Below, piece by piece: positions 39,225 to 49,661 of a DNA stretch of 64,000 nt (position 1 is the first letter of the stretch; each line of letters opens with the position of its first letter). The notes beneath the pieces are model-generated. The model made no database searches. It saw only the letters and a list, made by a program, of their open reading frames with translations, and had not been told where the DNA came from. A program made the position numbers and the translations under genes. The DNA is from Gammaproteobacteria bacterium (lineage in GTDB: Bacteria > Pseudomonadota > Gammaproteobacteria > Steroidobacterales > Steroidobacteraceae), in contig JANYJY010000060.1 of NCBI GenBank assembly GCA_025358295.1, positions 32,916 to 96,915 of the forward strand, read 5' to 3'.

Positions 39225-39964
39225 GCGCGGACGCGAATGCCGTGGCGGCGGCCGTGGTGCCGACCCGCCTCGAGCGCCTTGCCGCAGCCGTCGCCGCGGC
39301 GTTGCCGGATCAGTTGCTCGCGGTGGCGAATCATGTCGGGGAATTGACTTACGAGGTCGCGGCGGACCGATTGATGGAAGTGGCAACCGCGCTGCGCGAT
39401 ACTGCCGCGCTGAAATTTGAAATGTGCATGGATGTCTGCGGCGTGGACTATCTGGAACACGGTCGTGCGCAGTGGAAGACCCAGGACGCCACGACTTCGG
39501 GGTTCAGCCGCGGCGTCGCGCGCCACGGCGCCATGGACGCGCCCATCGCACCGGGCAGGCGCTACGCCGTTGTCTATCACCTGCTCTCGATCTCGCATAA
39601 CCACCGCCTGCGCCTGCGTGTGTTTTGCGCCGACGACGCTGATCCCATGGTGGATTCGGTGGCCGGCATCTGGGCCGGGGTCGACTGGTTCGAGCGCGAG
39701 ACCTTCGATATGTTCGGCATTCTGTTCAAAGGCCATCCGGATCTGCGCCGGCTGCTCACGGATTACGGCTTCATCGGTCATCCGTTTCGCAAAGACTTCC
39801 CCTTGGAGGGTAATGTCGAAGTGCGCTATGACCCGGAGAAGCGCCGCGTCGTCTATCAGCCGGTGAGCATCGAGCCGCGCGTGCTCGTGCCGAAGGTGAT
39901 CCGCCACGACAATCGGTATGACCCGCAATTGACGAATGCCCCGGTGGGCGGTACGGGAAACTAA
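39221..39964 (+). CDS. nuoC: NADH-quinone oxidoreductase subunit C
   Basis: Peripheral-arm structural subunit (30-kDa type). The 247-residue protein carries the family signature [20 protein letters not shown] and ends with [13 protein letters not shown] and a short extension. It is separate from nuoD, unlike the fused nuoCD of enterobacteria. An N-terminal Ala-rich stretch of about 30 residues precedes the conserved core. Confidence 0.96.
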   Translation: MSADANAVAAAVVPTRLERLAAAVAAALPDQLLAVANHVGELTYEVAADRLMEVATALRDTAALKFEMCMDVCGVDYLEHGRAQWKTQDATTSGFSRGVARHGAMDAPIAPGRRYAVVYHLLSISHNHRLRLRVFCADDADPMVDSVAGIWAGVDWFERETFDMFGILFKGHPDLRRLLTDYGFIGHPFRKDFPLEGNVEVRYDPEKRRVVYQPVSIEPRVLVPKVIRHDNRYDPQLTNAPVGGTGN

Positions 39965-39965
39965 A

Positions 39966-41219
39966 GTGTCCGAGATTCGCAACTACACCATGAACTTCGG
40001 ACCGCAGCACCCTGCGGCGCACGGCGTGCTGCGTCTGGTGCTGGAGATGGACGGCGAGGTGATTCAGAAAGCCGACCCGCACATCGGACTATTGCACCGG
40101 GGTACCGAGAAGCTCGCGGAGAGCAAGCCCTTCAATCAGTCGATCGGCTACATGGATCGTCTGGATTATGTGTCGATGATGTGCAACGAGCACGCCTATG
40201 TCATGGCGATCGAAAAGCTGCTGGGCATCGAGCCCCCACTGCGTGCGCAATATATCCGCGTGATGTTCGATGAGATCACCCGAATCCTCAATCATTTGAT
40301 GTGGCTGGGGGCGCATGGCCTCGACATCGGCGCCATGACGGTATTCCTGTACTGTTTTCGCGAGCGCGAGGATTTGATGGATTGCTACGAGGCCGTGTCG
40401 GGCACTCGCATGCACGCGACCTACTATCGGCCGGGCGGAGTCTATCGGGATCTGCCCGACATCATGCCCAAGTATCAGCACTCCGAGTGGCGCAGCAAGA
40501 AAGACGTGGACCGTTTGAACGAGCGGCGTTCCGGCGGCCTGTTGGATTTCATTGCGGACTTCATCAAGCGGTTTCCCGCCTGCGTCGATGAATACGAGAC
40601 GCTCCTGACCGACAACCGGATTTGGAAGCAGCGCACGGTGAACATCGGCGTGGTCAGCCCCGAGCGCGCCATGCAATTGGGCTTTTCTGGTCCCATGCTG
40701 CGCGGTTCGGGCATCGAGTGGGACTTGCGCAAAAAGCAGCCCTACGATGTTTACGATCGCATGGATTTCGATATTCCCGTGGGAGTCAACGGCGATTGCT
40801 ACGATCGCTATCTGGTCCGTATCGAGGAATTGCGCCAGTCGACGCGCATCGTCGAGCAGTGCGTCGCGTGGCTCAAGGCCAACTCCGGTCCCGTCATGAT
40901 CGATGACCGCAAAGTGCGCCCGCCGCGACGCGAAGAAATGAAGGGCGACATGGAATCGCTGATTCATCACTTCAAGCTCATGACCGAAGGGTATTGCGTG
41001 CCGGAGGGAGAGGTTTACGCTGCCGTCGAGGCGCCCAAGGGCGAGCTCGGCGTGTATCTGGTGTCGGATGGCGCCAACAAACCCTATCGGTTGAAGGTGC
41101 GCGCGCCGGGCTTCGCGCATCTGGCGTCGCTCGATGAAATGGTGCGGGGGCATATGCTGGCGGACGTCGTGGCCGTGATCGGAACTCAAGACATCGTTTT
41201 CGGCGAGATCGATCGATGA
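39966..41219 (+). CDS. nuoD: NADH-quinone oxidoreductase subunit D
   Basis: 49-kDa subunit forming the quinone pocket with NuoB. The 417-residue protein starts near [19 protein letters not shown], has [12 protein letters not shown], and later signatures such as [17 protein letters not shown] at 39966 is used, one base after the nuoC stop; an open frame upstream overlaps nuoC. It ends in ATGA with the nuoE start. Confidence 0.96.
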   Translation: MSEIRNYTMNFGPQHPAAHGVLRLVLEMDGEVIQKADPHIGLLHRGTEKLAESKPFNQSIGYMDRLDYVSMMCNEHAYVMAIEKLLGIEPPLRAQYIRVMFDEITRILNHLMWLGAHGLDIGAMTVFLYCFREREDLMDCYEAVSGTRMHATYYRPGGVYRDLPDIMPKYQHSEWRSKKDVDRLNERRSGGLLDFIADFIKRFPACVDEYETLLTDNRIWKQRTVNIGVVSPERAMQLGFSGPMLRGSGIEWDLRKKQPYDVYDRMDFDIPVGVNGDCYDRYLVRIEELRQSTRIVEQCVAWLKANSGPVMIDDRKVRPPRREEMKGDMESLIHHFKLMTEGYCVPEGEVYAAVEAPKGELGVYLVSDGANKPYRLKVRAPGFAHLASLDEMVRGHMLADVVAVIGTQDIVFGEIDR

Positions 41220-41701
41220 GCGTGCAATTATCCGAACATGTGCGTGAAGAGATTGATCTTTGGGTGGCGAAGTTCCCGCCCGATCGTAAACGATCGGCCG
41301 TGATTTCCGCCTTGCATGCCGTGCAGCACGAGAACAAAGGTTTTCTGACCACTGAACTCATGGATGCCGTGGCTGCGTATCTGGGCCTCGCCCCCATTCA
41401 GGTGTACGAGGTCGCGTCGTTCTATTCCATGTTCGAGACCAAGCCCGTGGGCCGGCATCATGTCTCGGTGTGCACCAATATTTCGTGCATGCTGCGCGGC
41501 GCGGAAGAGGTGGTCGACTACGTCGAGAAGAAGCTTGCGATCAAGACCGGCGAAAGCACGCCGGACGGGCGCATCTATTTGAAGCGCGAAGAGGAATGCC
41601 TGGCGGCATGCACGGGGGCGCCGATGTTGATGGTGGACCACGTGTTTCACGAGAATCTCACGTCTGAGAGCATCGACAAGATTCTGGAAGAATTGACATG
41701 A
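41216..41701 (+). CDS. nuoE: NADH-quinone oxidoreductase subunit E
   Basis: 24-kDa subunit with the N1a [2Fe-2S] cluster in the NADH-oxidising module. The 161-residue protein holds the four cysteine ligands in [10 protein letters not shown] and [11 protein letters not shown]. It overlaps nuoD by 4 bases and precedes nuoF by 13. Confidence 0.96.
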   Translation: MSVQLSEHVREEIDLWVAKFPPDRKRSAVISALHAVQHENKGFLTTELMDAVAAYLGLAPIQVYEVASFYSMFETKPVGRHHVSVCTNISCMLRGAEEVVDYVEKKLAIKTGESTPDGRIYLKREEECLAACTGAPMLMVDHVFHENLTSESIDKILEELT

Positions 41702-41714
41702 GCGGAGCGTAACT

Positions 41715-43034
41715 GTGGCGTACGAGCAGAACCAACTGTTGTTCGAGGCGCTCAAGTATGAGCGGCCGTGGACGCTCGAAGGCTATCGCCAATTCGGCGG
41801 ATATCAGGCGTGGGAGAAGATCCTGCGCGAACAGACGCCGCGCGAAAAGGTCATCGAGGAAGTCAAGGCGTCGGGGCTACGCGGCCGAGGCGGTGCGGCA
41901 TTTCCGACCGGCGTCAAGTGGAGCTTCATGCCGCGCAGTTCGCCCGTACAGAAGTACGTGGTGTGCAATTCGGATGAATCCGAACCCGGAACCTGCCATG
42001 ACCGCGACATTCTGCGCTACAACCCGCACTCCGTTATCGAGGGGATGGCCATCGGCGGCTATTCGATGACCGCCACGGTCGGCTACAACTATATTCGCGG
42101 CGAGTTCTTGGGCGAGCCTATTCCGCGCTTCGAAGCGGCGTTGGCTGAAGCCTATGCGGCGGGGCTGCTCGGTAAGAACATCTTGGGATCCGGCGTGGAT
42201 TTCGATTTGCACATGTTCATCGGCGCCGGCGCCTATATTTGCGGAGAGGAAACGGCGCTGCTCGAATCCCTCGAGGGCAAGCCCGGCAAGCCGCGTTTCA
42301 AACCGCCGTTTCCGGCGAACTTCGGCTTGTTCGGCAAACCGACCACCATCAACAATACCCAGAGCTTTGCCTCCGTTCCGAGCATCTTGCGCAAGGGCGC
42401 GGCCTGGTTCGCGGGATTGGGGCCGGTCAATTCGGGCGGCACGGCGATATTCTCAGTCTCTGGCCATGTGAGCAAACCCGGCAATCTCGAACTGCCCATG
42501 GGAATTCCTTTCAAGGAACTCATGGACCTGTGCGGCGGCGTGTGGAAAGGGCGCAAGCTCAAGGCGGTCATTCCCGGCGGCTCCTCCTGCATGGTGGTGC
42601 CCGGCGAGGTGATGTGGAACACCAACATGGACTATGACTCGCTCAAGAAGGCTGGATCGTCCTTTGGCACGGGCGCCGTCATTGTGATGGACGAAACCAC
42701 CTGCATGGTGCGCGCGTTGGAGCGGCTGGCGCGCTTCTATATGTCGGAGTCCTGCGGCCAGTGCACTCCCTGCCGGGAAGGCACGGGATGGCTGGACCGC
42801 ATGTTGAAGCGAATCATTGCAGGGCAGGGCAGAGCTGAGGATCTCGGCTTGCTGCTGGATGTGGCCAATCGCATTGAAGGTCATACCATCTGCGCGCTGG
42901 GCGATGCCGCGGCCTGGCCGGTGCAAAGTTTCTTGAAGCATTTCAAGCATGAGTTTCAATACATGGTCGAGCACAAGGGCCGCTCGATCGTCGAGGGCCA
43001 GCCGGCGGGCGGCGTCGCGGCCGTGGCGGCATAG
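41715..43034 (+). CDS. nuoF: NADH-quinone oxidoreductase subunit F
   Basis: 51-kDa subunit binding NADH, FMN and the N3 [4Fe-4S] cluster. The 439-residue protein has the NADH motif [13 protein letters not shown], the FMN motif region [19 protein letters not shown], and cluster cysteines in [15 protein letters not shown] plus a later CALGDAAAW. The ATG or GTG choice is clear: GTG at 41715, 13 bases after nuoE. Confidence 0.97.
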   Translation: MAYEQNQLLFEALKYERPWTLEGYRQFGGYQAWEKILREQTPREKVIEEVKASGLRGRGGAAFPTGVKWSFMPRSSPVQKYVVCNSDESEPGTCHDRDILRYNPHSVIEGMAIGGYSMTATVGYNYIRGEFLGEPIPRFEAALAEAYAAGLLGKNILGSGVDFDLHMFIGAGAYICGEETALLESLEGKPGKPRFKPPFPANFGLFGKPTTINNTQSFASVPSILRKGAAWFAGLGPVNSGGTAIFSVSGHVSKPGNLELPMGIPFKELMDLCGGVWKGRKLKAVIPGGSSCMVVPGEVMWNTNMDYDSLKKAGSSFGTGAVIVMDETTCMVRALERLARFYMSESCGQCTPCREGTGWLDRMLKRIIAGQGRAEDLGLLLDVANRIEGHTICALGDAAAWPVQSFLKHFKHEFQYMVEHKGRSIVEGQPAGGVAAVAA

Positions 43035-43042
43035 GGCGAACG

Positions 43043-45220
43043 ATGAGCGACGACACGGTCAATATCGAAGTCAACGGAGTGCCGCTAAAGGCCCGCAAGG
43101 GTCAGATGATCATGCAGGCTACGGATCCGGCCAATATTTATATTCCCCGTTTTTGCTATCACGACAAGCTCCCCGTCGCGGCCAATTGCCGCATGTGCTT
43201 GGTCGAGGTGGAGAAGGCGCCGAAACCCTTGCCGGCCTGCGCCACTCCGGTCGCGGAAGGCATGAAGGTATTTACCAAGTCGCCGAAAGCTGTCGCCGCG
43301 CAGCGCGCGACGATGGAATTTCTGCTCATCAATCACCCGCTTGATTGTCCAATTTGCGATCAAGGCGGCGAGTGTGAATTGCAGGATCTCGCCTTGGGCT
43401 ACGGGCGAGATATTTCCCGCTTCAGCGAACGCAAGCGCGTGGTGAAGGACAAGAATTTGGGACCGCTGGTGTCCACCGACATGACGCGCTGCATCCATTG
43501 CACGCGTTGCGTTCGGTTCGGACAGGAGATCCAGGGCTATCCGCAGATGGGTACCGTCGGCCGCGGTGAGAACATGGAAGTGGGTACGTACATCGAGCAC
43601 AGTGTCGATCACGAGCTCTCGGCCAATATCATCGATCTTTGTCCGGTGGGCGCGCTCAACAACAAACCTTTCCGCTATCACGCCCGCTCATGGGAAATGA
43701 CCCAGCAGGCGTTGGTGTCGCCGCACGATGCATTCGGCTCCAATATGTATGCCCATGTGCTGCGCGGCAAGGTGATGCGCGTGGTGCCGCGCGAAAACGA
43801 AGCAATCAATGAAACCTGGATTGCCGATCGCGATCGCTTCGGCTTCGAGGGCATGTACTCAGCTGATCGCGTATCACAGCCCATGGTGCGCATCGATGGA
43901 ACTTTGCAAGTGGTGGATTGGGAGGTGGCACTGACAGCCGCCGCCGAAGGCCTGCAGAAAACGATTGCGACGCATGGGGCTCAGGCTGTGGGCTTCTTGG
44001 CGTCGCCGATGTCGACCGTCGAGGAGTTATACTTGCTGGCGCGCATTGCGCGCGGCGTGGGCAGTGCCAATATCGATCATCGCCTGCGCCAGTTGGATTT
44101 CCGGGGTCAGGCACACGACGCCGCCTTTCCGAATCTCGGCATCCAAATCGCCGACATTGAACGCCTCGACGGCGTGCTCGTGATCGGCTCGAACCTGCGG
44201 CATGAAATGCCCCTGCTTGCACATCGGGTGCGCAAGGCGGCCGTGAGAAATGCCGGCGCAAAAGTTGCCTTCCTCAATCCGCGTCGCTTTGACTATATGT
44301 TCCCCGTTGCAGCCTATGCCTTGGCCGAGACCGACCTGGTCGGTGAGCTGAAGGCACTGGTGCGCGCGGCGGCGGCCGCGGCGAACAAGCCGGTGCCGGC
44401 GGGAGCCGGGGCAGGCGAGGTCAACGACTCTCACCGAGCCGTCGTAAGCGCGCTCATGAACGGCGCGAACCATGGCATTATTCTCGGCACCTTGGCCCAA
44501 CGGCATCCTTCCTACTCGGAGCTCAAGGTACTCGCGGTCATGCTGGCGGACTTGTGTGCAGCCAGCGTCGGCTGCATCACCGAGGGCGCCAACGCGGCGG
44601 GGGCGTTCCTGGCGGGAGCGTTGCCGCATCGCGAACCGGGCGGCGCGCCTTCGACGACCGTGGGTCTGTCGGCTCGCGCCATGCTCGAGTCGGTGCTTCC
44701 GGCCTATGTGTTGTTCGGTGCGGTCGATCCTGCCAGCGATTTGTCGGTCGAGCCGCGCGCCTTGGCGGCGGCGGAGTTGGTGATTGCGGCGACGACGCAT
44801 CTGCCCGAGAGCCTGCGGGCCACGGCGCATGTGGTGCTGCCCATCGGATCCTTTGCCGAGACGTCTGGAACCTTCGTCAATGCGGAGGGCCGCTGGCAGA
44901 GTTGGGCTGGGGCCGCCAAACTACCCGGCGAAAGCCGGCCGGGTTGGAAGGTGCTGAGGGTACTCGCGAATTTGCTGAATGTGCACGGCGTTGACTATGT
45001 GAGCTCGGACGAAGTCCGCGATGCATTGCGCGCCCTCTGCGGCGCAGGCACTGCAGCCTCGAACAATGGGGTCGGCGGCGGGGCTGCGGTCAATGCCGGG
45101 ACAGAAGCTTCGCCGGGCTCGTGGGTGGACATTCCCCCGTATCAGGTCGATGCGCTGGTGCGTGGCTCCGAGGCTTTGTCGAAAACCAAGGACGGGCGCA
45201 TGACCCGGACCGTGATTTAG
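43043..45220 (+). CDS. nuoG: NADH-quinone oxidoreductase subunit G
   Basis: 75-kDa subunit carrying several Fe-S clusters. In the 725-residue protein, the N-terminal ferredoxin-like part has CRMCLVEVE and later CATP; then the His/Cys cluster motif HPLDCPICDQGGECELQ; then CIHCTRCVRFGQE and DLCPVGAL. A molybdopterin-oxidoreductase-like domain without cofactor follows. Ends directly before the nuoH ATG. Confidence 0.97.
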   Translation: MSDDTVNIEVNGVPLKARKGQMIMQATDPANIYIPRFCYHDKLPVAANCRMCLVEVEKAPKPLPACATPVAEGMKVFTKSPKAVAAQRATMEFLLINHPLDCPICDQGGECELQDLALGYGRDISRFSERKRVVKDKNLGPLVSTDMTRCIHCTRCVRFGQEIQGYPQMGTVGRGENMEVGTYIEHSVDHELSANIIDLCPVGALNNKPFRYHARSWEMTQQALVSPHDAFGSNMYAHVLRGKVMRVVPRENEAINETWIADRDRFGFEGMYSADRVSQPMVRIDGTLQVVDWEVALTAAAEGLQKTIATHGAQAVGFLASPMSTVEELYLLARIARGVGSANIDHRLRQLDFRGQAHDAAFPNLGIQIADIERLDGVLVIGSNLRHEMPLLAHRVRKAAVRNAGAKVAFLNPRRFDYMFPVAAYALAETDLVGELKALVRAAAAAANKPVPAGAGAGEVNDSHRAVVSALMNGANHGIILGTLAQRHPSYSELKVLAVMLADLCAASVGCITEGANAAGAFLAGALPHREPGGAPSTTVGLSARAMLESVLPAYVLFGAVDPASDLSVEPRALAAAELVIAATTHLPESLRATAHVVLPIGSFAETSGTFVNAEGRWQSWAGAAKLPGESRPGWKVLRVLANLLNVHGVDYVSSDEVRDALRALCGAGTAASNNGVGGGAAVNAGTEASPGSWVDIPPYQVDALVRGSEALSKTKDGRMTRTVI

Positions 45221-46297
45221 ATGTGGGAGTGGAGTCCCCTTCGCGACTGGGTGTCCGGCATCATCACGCCGTACTGGACCTACCCCTTCTTGCTCATCGT
45301 CCAGACACTGATCGTCGTCACTTGCCTCATTCTGACCATGGCCTTCTACACCTTGGCGGAGCGTAAGGTCATCGGCTGGATTCAAGCGCGCAGGGGTCCG
45401 AATCGCATCGGTGGCCTGCTGATTCCCGGATTGGCGCAACCGTTCGCCGACGTCGTCAAGCTCATGTTCAAGGAAATCATCATCCCCGCGGATGCGAATG
45501 GTTTTCTATTTCGGTTGGCGCCGTTCCTTGCACTGGTTCCCTCGCTCGCCATATGGGCGGTCATTCCCTTCGCTCCCGAACATGCCTTCGCCAATATCGA
45601 CGCCGGGCTCTTGTACATCCTGGCGATGACTTCCATGGGGGTGTACGGCGTCATCCTGGCAGGCTGGGCTGCCAATTCGAAGTACGCATTTCTCGGCGCC
45701 ATGCGCTCGGCGGCGCAGATCGTCGCCTATGAAATTGCCATGGGGTTTGCCATGGTCGGCGTGCTGATGGCGGCGGGCAGTCTGAACGTCGGGGAGATCA
45801 TCCGCGCACAGCAAGGATTGTTCGGCTGGAACTGGACTTGGTTGTTCCCGATGCTAATGGTGTACTTCATCTCGGGCGTTGCCGAAACCAATCGCGCTCC
45901 CTTCGATGTCGCCGAAGGAGAGTCGGAGATCGTGGCCGGGTTCCATGTGGACTATTCCGGCATGGCCTTTGCGCTGTTTTTCATCGCCGAATACGTCAAC
46001 ATGATTTTGATTTCGGCGCTGACCGTAATTTTCTTCTTCGGCGGCTGGCTCTCGCCGTTCGATGGCTGGCTGCCCGCAGACTCATGGCTGGCTGCGCCCG
46101 GCTTCTTCTGGTTCGGTTTGAAAACGCTGGTTCCCATGTTCAGTTTTCTGTGGCTGCGCGCGACGTTCCCGCGCTACCGCTACGATCAGATCATGCGCTT
46201 GGGCTGGAAGGCTCTCATCCCGGTCACGCTGGTCTGGCTGCTGGTCGAAGGCTTCATGGTCTATTTCCAGGTAGGACCGTGGAAGGGGCATCTCTAA
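45221..46297 (+). CDS. nuoH: NADH-quinone oxidoreductase subunit H
   Basis: Membrane subunit joining the quinone pocket and the proton channel. The 358-residue protein has eight predicted helices and the signatures [18 protein letters not shown] and [20 protein letters not shown]. Its TAA overlaps the nuoI ATG by one base (TAATG). Confidence 0.96.
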   Translation: MWEWSPLRDWVSGIITPYWTYPFLLIVQTLIVVTCLILTMAFYTLAERKVIGWIQARRGPNRIGGLLIPGLAQPFADVVKLMFKEIIIPADANGFLFRLAPFLALVPSLAIWAVIPFAPEHAFANIDAGLLYILAMTSMGVYGVILAGWAANSKYAFLGAMRSAAQIVAYEIAMGFAMVGVLMAAGSLNVGEIIRAQQGLFGWNWTWLFPMLMVYFISGVAETNRAPFDVAEGESEIVAGFHVDYSGMAFALFFIAEYVNMILISALTVIFFFGGWLSPFDGWLPADSWLAAPGFFWFGLKTLVPMFSFLWLRATFPRYRYDQIMRLGWKALIPVTLVWLLVEGFMVYFQVGPWKGHL

Positions 46298-46785
46298 TGC
46301 AGGGCATTCGCAATTTCCTCAAGACTTTCTTGCTCTGGGAGCTGTTACAGGGGCTGTGGGTGACTTGGAAGGGGCTGTGGGCTCCCAAGGTCACGTTGAA
46401 CTATCCCGAAGAGAAGACTCCGCAGAGCAATCGCTTCCGTGGCCTGCACGCGCTGCGCCGCTATCCCAATGGCGAGGAGCGTTGCATTGCCTGCAAGCTG
46501 TGCGAAGCGGTGTGCCCGGCCCTTGCCATCACCATCGAATCCGATGTGAGCGCCGACGGTACGCGCCGTACCACGCGCTACGACATCGATTTGTTCAAGT
46601 GCATTTTCTGCGGCTTTTGCGAAGAGGCCTGTCCCGTCGATGCCATCGTCGAAACTCGGCTTCACGAGTACCACATGGAGAATCGCGGCGAGAACATCAT
46701 GAGCAAGGACAAGTTGCTCGGCATCGGCGAACGCTACGAAGCCATGATTGCGGCCGATCGCGCCGCCGACGCACGGTATCGCTGA
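46297..46785 (+). CDS. nuoI: NADH-quinone oxidoreductase subunit I
   Basis: 23-kDa ferredoxin subunit with two [4Fe-4S] clusters (N6a, N6b). The 162-residue protein has [16 protein letters not shown] and [18 protein letters not shown], and an N-terminal amphipathic segment that sits on the membrane. The ATG at 46297 overlaps the nuoH stop; a longer open frame upstream belongs to nuoH sequence. It overlaps nuoJ by one base (TGATG). Confidence 0.96.
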   Translation: MQGIRNFLKTFLLWELLQGLWVTWKGLWAPKVTLNYPEEKTPQSNRFRGLHALRRYPNGEERCIACKLCEAVCPALAITIESDVSADGTRRTTRYDIDLFKCIFCGFCEEACPVDAIVETRLHEYHMENRGENIMSKDKLLGIGERYEAMIAADRAADARYR

Positions 46786-47387
46786 TGTTTCCCACCCTTT
46801 TGTTCTACTTTTTTGCCGGAACGCTGATCGCCGCCGCTCTTGGCGTGATCCTGGCGCGAAATCCGGTGTACTCGGCTTTGCTCTTGGTGCTGTGCTTTTT
46901 CAACAGCGCCGTCATCTGGCTGCTGCTCGATGCTGAGTTCCTGGGGATCGTGCTGGTGCTGGTCTATGTCGGCGCCGTAATGGTGCTGTTCCTGTTCGTG
47001 GTCATGATGCTCGACGTCAATCTTGAGGAATTGCGCAAAGGCCTGGCGAGTTACTGGCCGCTGGCGGTCGCCGTGGCCGGATTCGTGGTCTTTGCGATGA
47101 TCAATGTCATCATGGTCAAGCATCTGGGCGGCATGAGTATGAGAACGGCGCCGCCCCTGGCCGTTAATTATTCCAACACCCGAGAACTGGGCACGGCCTT
47201 GTTCACCCAGTATTCCTACCCGGCGCAGATTGCCGCGGTGATTCTGTTGGTGGCGAGCGTCGCGGCCATTGTGTTGACATTGCGCCGGCGCACCGGCGGA
47301 AAACCGCAGGACATCGCCAAACAAGTCGCGGTGCGCGCCAAGGACCGAGTCCGTATCGTCAAAATGGCGTCCGAGAAAAGACAATGA
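46785..47387 (+). CDS. nuoJ: NADH-quinone oxidoreductase subunit J
   Basis: Membrane subunit of 200 residues with five predicted helices; signature segments are [19 protein letters not shown] and [20 protein letters not shown] (pi-bulge helix). A basic C-terminal tail of about 30 residues extends beyond the last helix. It overlaps nuoK by 4 bases (ATGA). Confidence 0.94.
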   Translation: MFPTLLFYFFAGTLIAAALGVILARNPVYSALLLVLCFFNSAVIWLLLDAEFLGIVLVLVYVGAVMVLFLFVVMMLDVNLEELRKGLASYWPLAVAVAGFVVFAMINVIMVKHLGGMSMRTAPPLAVNYSNTRELGTALFTQYSYPAQIAAVILLVASVAAIVLTLRRRTGGKPQDIAKQVAVRAKDRVRIVKMASEKRQ

Positions 47388-47689
47388 TCACGCTGACTGA
47401 TGTCCTCGTCCTGTCGGGCATTTTATTCGCCATCGCGGTCGCCGGCGTGTTCTTGAATCGCAAGAACATCATCGTACTGTTGATGTGCATAGAACTCATG
47501 CTGCTCGCGGTCAATTTCAATTTCGTCGCGTTCTCGCGTTATCTGGGCGATATCGGCGGCCAAATATTCGTGTTCTTCATATTGACCGTGGCGGCGGCCG
47601 AATCCGCCATCGGACTCGCGATTCTGGTCGTCGTGTTCCGCGAGCGGCGCAGCATCGAAGTCGAAGACCTCGATTCGCTGCAAGGCTAA
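47384..47689 (+). CDS. nuoK: NADH-quinone oxidoreductase subunit K
   Basis: MrpC-like membrane subunit, 101 residues, three helices. The conserved membrane Glu residues lie in [19 protein letters not shown] and [19 protein letters not shown]. It lies 13 bases before nuoL. Confidence 0.95.
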   Translation: MITLTDVLVLSGILFAIAVAGVFLNRKNIIVLLMCIELMLLAVNFNFVAFSRYLGDIGGQIFVFFILTVAAAESAIGLAILVVVFRERRSIEVEDLDSLQG

Positions 47690-47702
47690 AGGGACCCGCA
47701 TC

Positions 47703-49661
47703 ATGCAGCCGATTTTTCTCACGATTGCGTTGGCGCCCCTGGTGGCGGCAGTCATTGCCGGTTTGTTCGGCAAGACCATCGGCAAGGCCGGCGCGCACAG
47801 CATCACCATCCTCGGCGTGGGCATCTCCTGCGTGCTGTCGTTCTATGTGCTGTATCAGATCCTGTTCAACGGCATGGCGACATTCAATGGGGCGGTATAC
47901 ACCTGGCTGGTGAGCGACGGTGTGACCATGGATGTCGGATTCCTGATCGACCGCCTGTCCGCCATGATGATGGTGGTGGTGACGTTCGTATCTCTAATGG
48001 TGCATATCTACACCGTCGGCTACATGCATGACGATCCGGGTTACCAGCGGTTCTTCAGCTATATTTCCTTATTCACTTTCTCCATGCTGATGCTGGTGAT
48101 GTCGAACAATTTCGTGCAGCTGTTCTTCGGTTGGGAAGCCGTGGGCGTGGTGTCCTACTTACTGATCGGATTCTGGTACACGAAGCCGTCGGCCATCTTC
48201 GCCAATTTGAAGGCCTTCCTGGTCAACCGGGTCGGCGACTTCGGCTTCGTGCTGGGCATTGCCGCGGTGCTGCGCTACACGGGGTCGCTGGATTATGCGA
48301 CGGTGTTCGCGAATCTCGACAAGTTCGCGGCGGCGCAGATTCATATCAGCGGCACCATCGCTTGGTCGGCCATCACCTTCACCTGCATTTGCCTGTTCGT
48401 GGGCGCGATGGGCAAGTCCGCGCAGGTGCCCTTGCATGTGTGGTTGCCGGATTCCATGGAAGGCCCGACGCCGATTTCTGCCTTGATCCACGCCGCCACC
48501 ATGGTGACCGCGGGTATTTTTATGGTGGCGCGCATGTCACCACTGTTCGAACTGTCGGAGACGGCCCTCTCGACGGTGTTGATCATCGGGTCGACCACAG
48601 CCTTCTTCATGGGGCTGCTCGGTATCGTAAGCAACGACATCAAGCGGGTGGTGGCATATTCGACCCTGTCGCAATTGGGCTATATGACGGTGGCACTCGG
48701 CGTATCGGCGTATGGCGCCGGCATTTTTCATCTCATGACGCATGCCTTCTTCAAGGCCTTGCTGTTCCTCGCAGCCGGCTCGGTGATCATGGCCATGCAT
48801 CATGAGCAGGACATGCGCAAAATGGGCGGCCTGAAGAAATATCTGCCCATCACCTACTGGACCTGCCTGGTAGGTTCACTGGCGCTGATTGGTTTCCCCG
48901 GCACATCGGGCTTCTTCTCCAAGGACGCATTGATCGACGCCGTTCATCTGTCGAACAGGCCAGGGTCTGGCTATGCCTACTTCTGCGTGATGTCCGGCGT
49001 ATTCATCACAGCCCTGTACACCTTCCGTATGTTCTTCATGACCTTCCATGGTAAGCCGCGCATGGATCACCACACCGAGGAGCATCTGCACGAGAGTCCC
49101 TGGGTGGTGACGGTGCCGCTCATTTTGCTGGCCATCCCCTCGGCGGTGATCGGTTGGTTCACGGTCGAGCCCATGTTGTTCGAAGGCTATTTCAACGGCG
49201 CCATTCATGTGCTGCCGGCCAACGATGTGCTGGTGCGGGTGGGCGAGGAATTTCACGGCTCGCCGATCGAGTTCTTTTTGGCCGGTTGCAAAGCGCTGCC
49301 GGTTTGGCTGGCTGGATTGGGTGTACTCACTGCATGGTGGTTCTTTCTGAAGAAGCCGGAACTAGCGGATGCGGCTGAGCGCCGCTTCAAGTGGCTGCAC
49401 AGTATCTTGGTCAACAAGTACGGCTTCGACTGGTTCTATGAAAATGTGCTCGTTGCGGGTGCACGGCAGTTGGGCGGCGGTCTGTGGCGCTTCGGCGATC
49501 AGATCGTCATCGACGAGGGTCTGGTCAACGGCAGCGCACGCACCGTCGGCTGGATGAGTTCGGTGATGCGTTACGCGCAGTCGGGGTATCTGTACCACTA
49601 TGCGTTTGCCATGATTTTGGGATTGGCCTCCTTTTTACTGTGGATTCTATGGCGAACATGA
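47703..49661 (+). CDS. nuoL: NADH-quinone oxidoreductase subunit L
   Basis: Antiporter-like proton-pumping subunit of 652 residues with about 16 membrane helices and a long C-terminal lateral helix. Signatures: FFGWEAVGVVSYLLIGFWY with the conserved Glu, GKSAQVPLHVWLPDSMEGPT with the conserved Lys, and HAATMVTAGIFMVAR. The stop overlaps the nuoM start region. Confidence 0.96.
   Translation: MQPIFLTIALAPLVAAVIAGLFGKTIGKAGAHSITILGVGISCVLSFYVLYQILFNGMATFNGAVYTWLVSDGVTMDVGFLIDRLSAMMMVVVTFVSLMVHIYTVGYMHDDPGYQRFFSYISLFTFSMLMLVMSNNFVQLFFGWEAVGVVSYLLIGFWYTKPSAIFANLKAFLVNRVGDFGFVLGIAAVLRYTGSLDYATVFANLDKFAAAQIHISGTIAWSAITFTCICLFVGAMGKSAQVPLHVWLPDSMEGPTPISALIHAATMVTAGIFMVARMSPLFELSETALSTVLIIGSTTAFFMGLLGIVSNDIKRVVAYSTLSQLGYMTVALGVSAYGAGIFHLMTHAFFKALLFLAAGSVIMAMHHEQDMRKMGGLKKYLPITYWTCLVGSLALIGFPGTSGFFSKDALIDAVHLSNRPGSGYAYFCVMSGVFITALYTFRMFFMTFHGKPRMDHHTEEHLHESPWVVTVPLILLAIPSAVIGWFTVEPMLFEGYFNGAIHVLPANDVLVRVGEEFHGSPIEFFLAGCKALPVWLAGLGVLTAWWFFLKKPELADAAERRFKWLHSILVNKYGFDWFYENVLVAGARQLGGGLWRFGDQIVIDEGLVNGSARTVGWMSSVMRYAQSGYLYHYAFAMILGLASFLLWILWRT

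Noticed and set aside
40089..41189. 366-codon open frame opposite nuoD
   Set aside because: Antisense shadow within a continuous operon.
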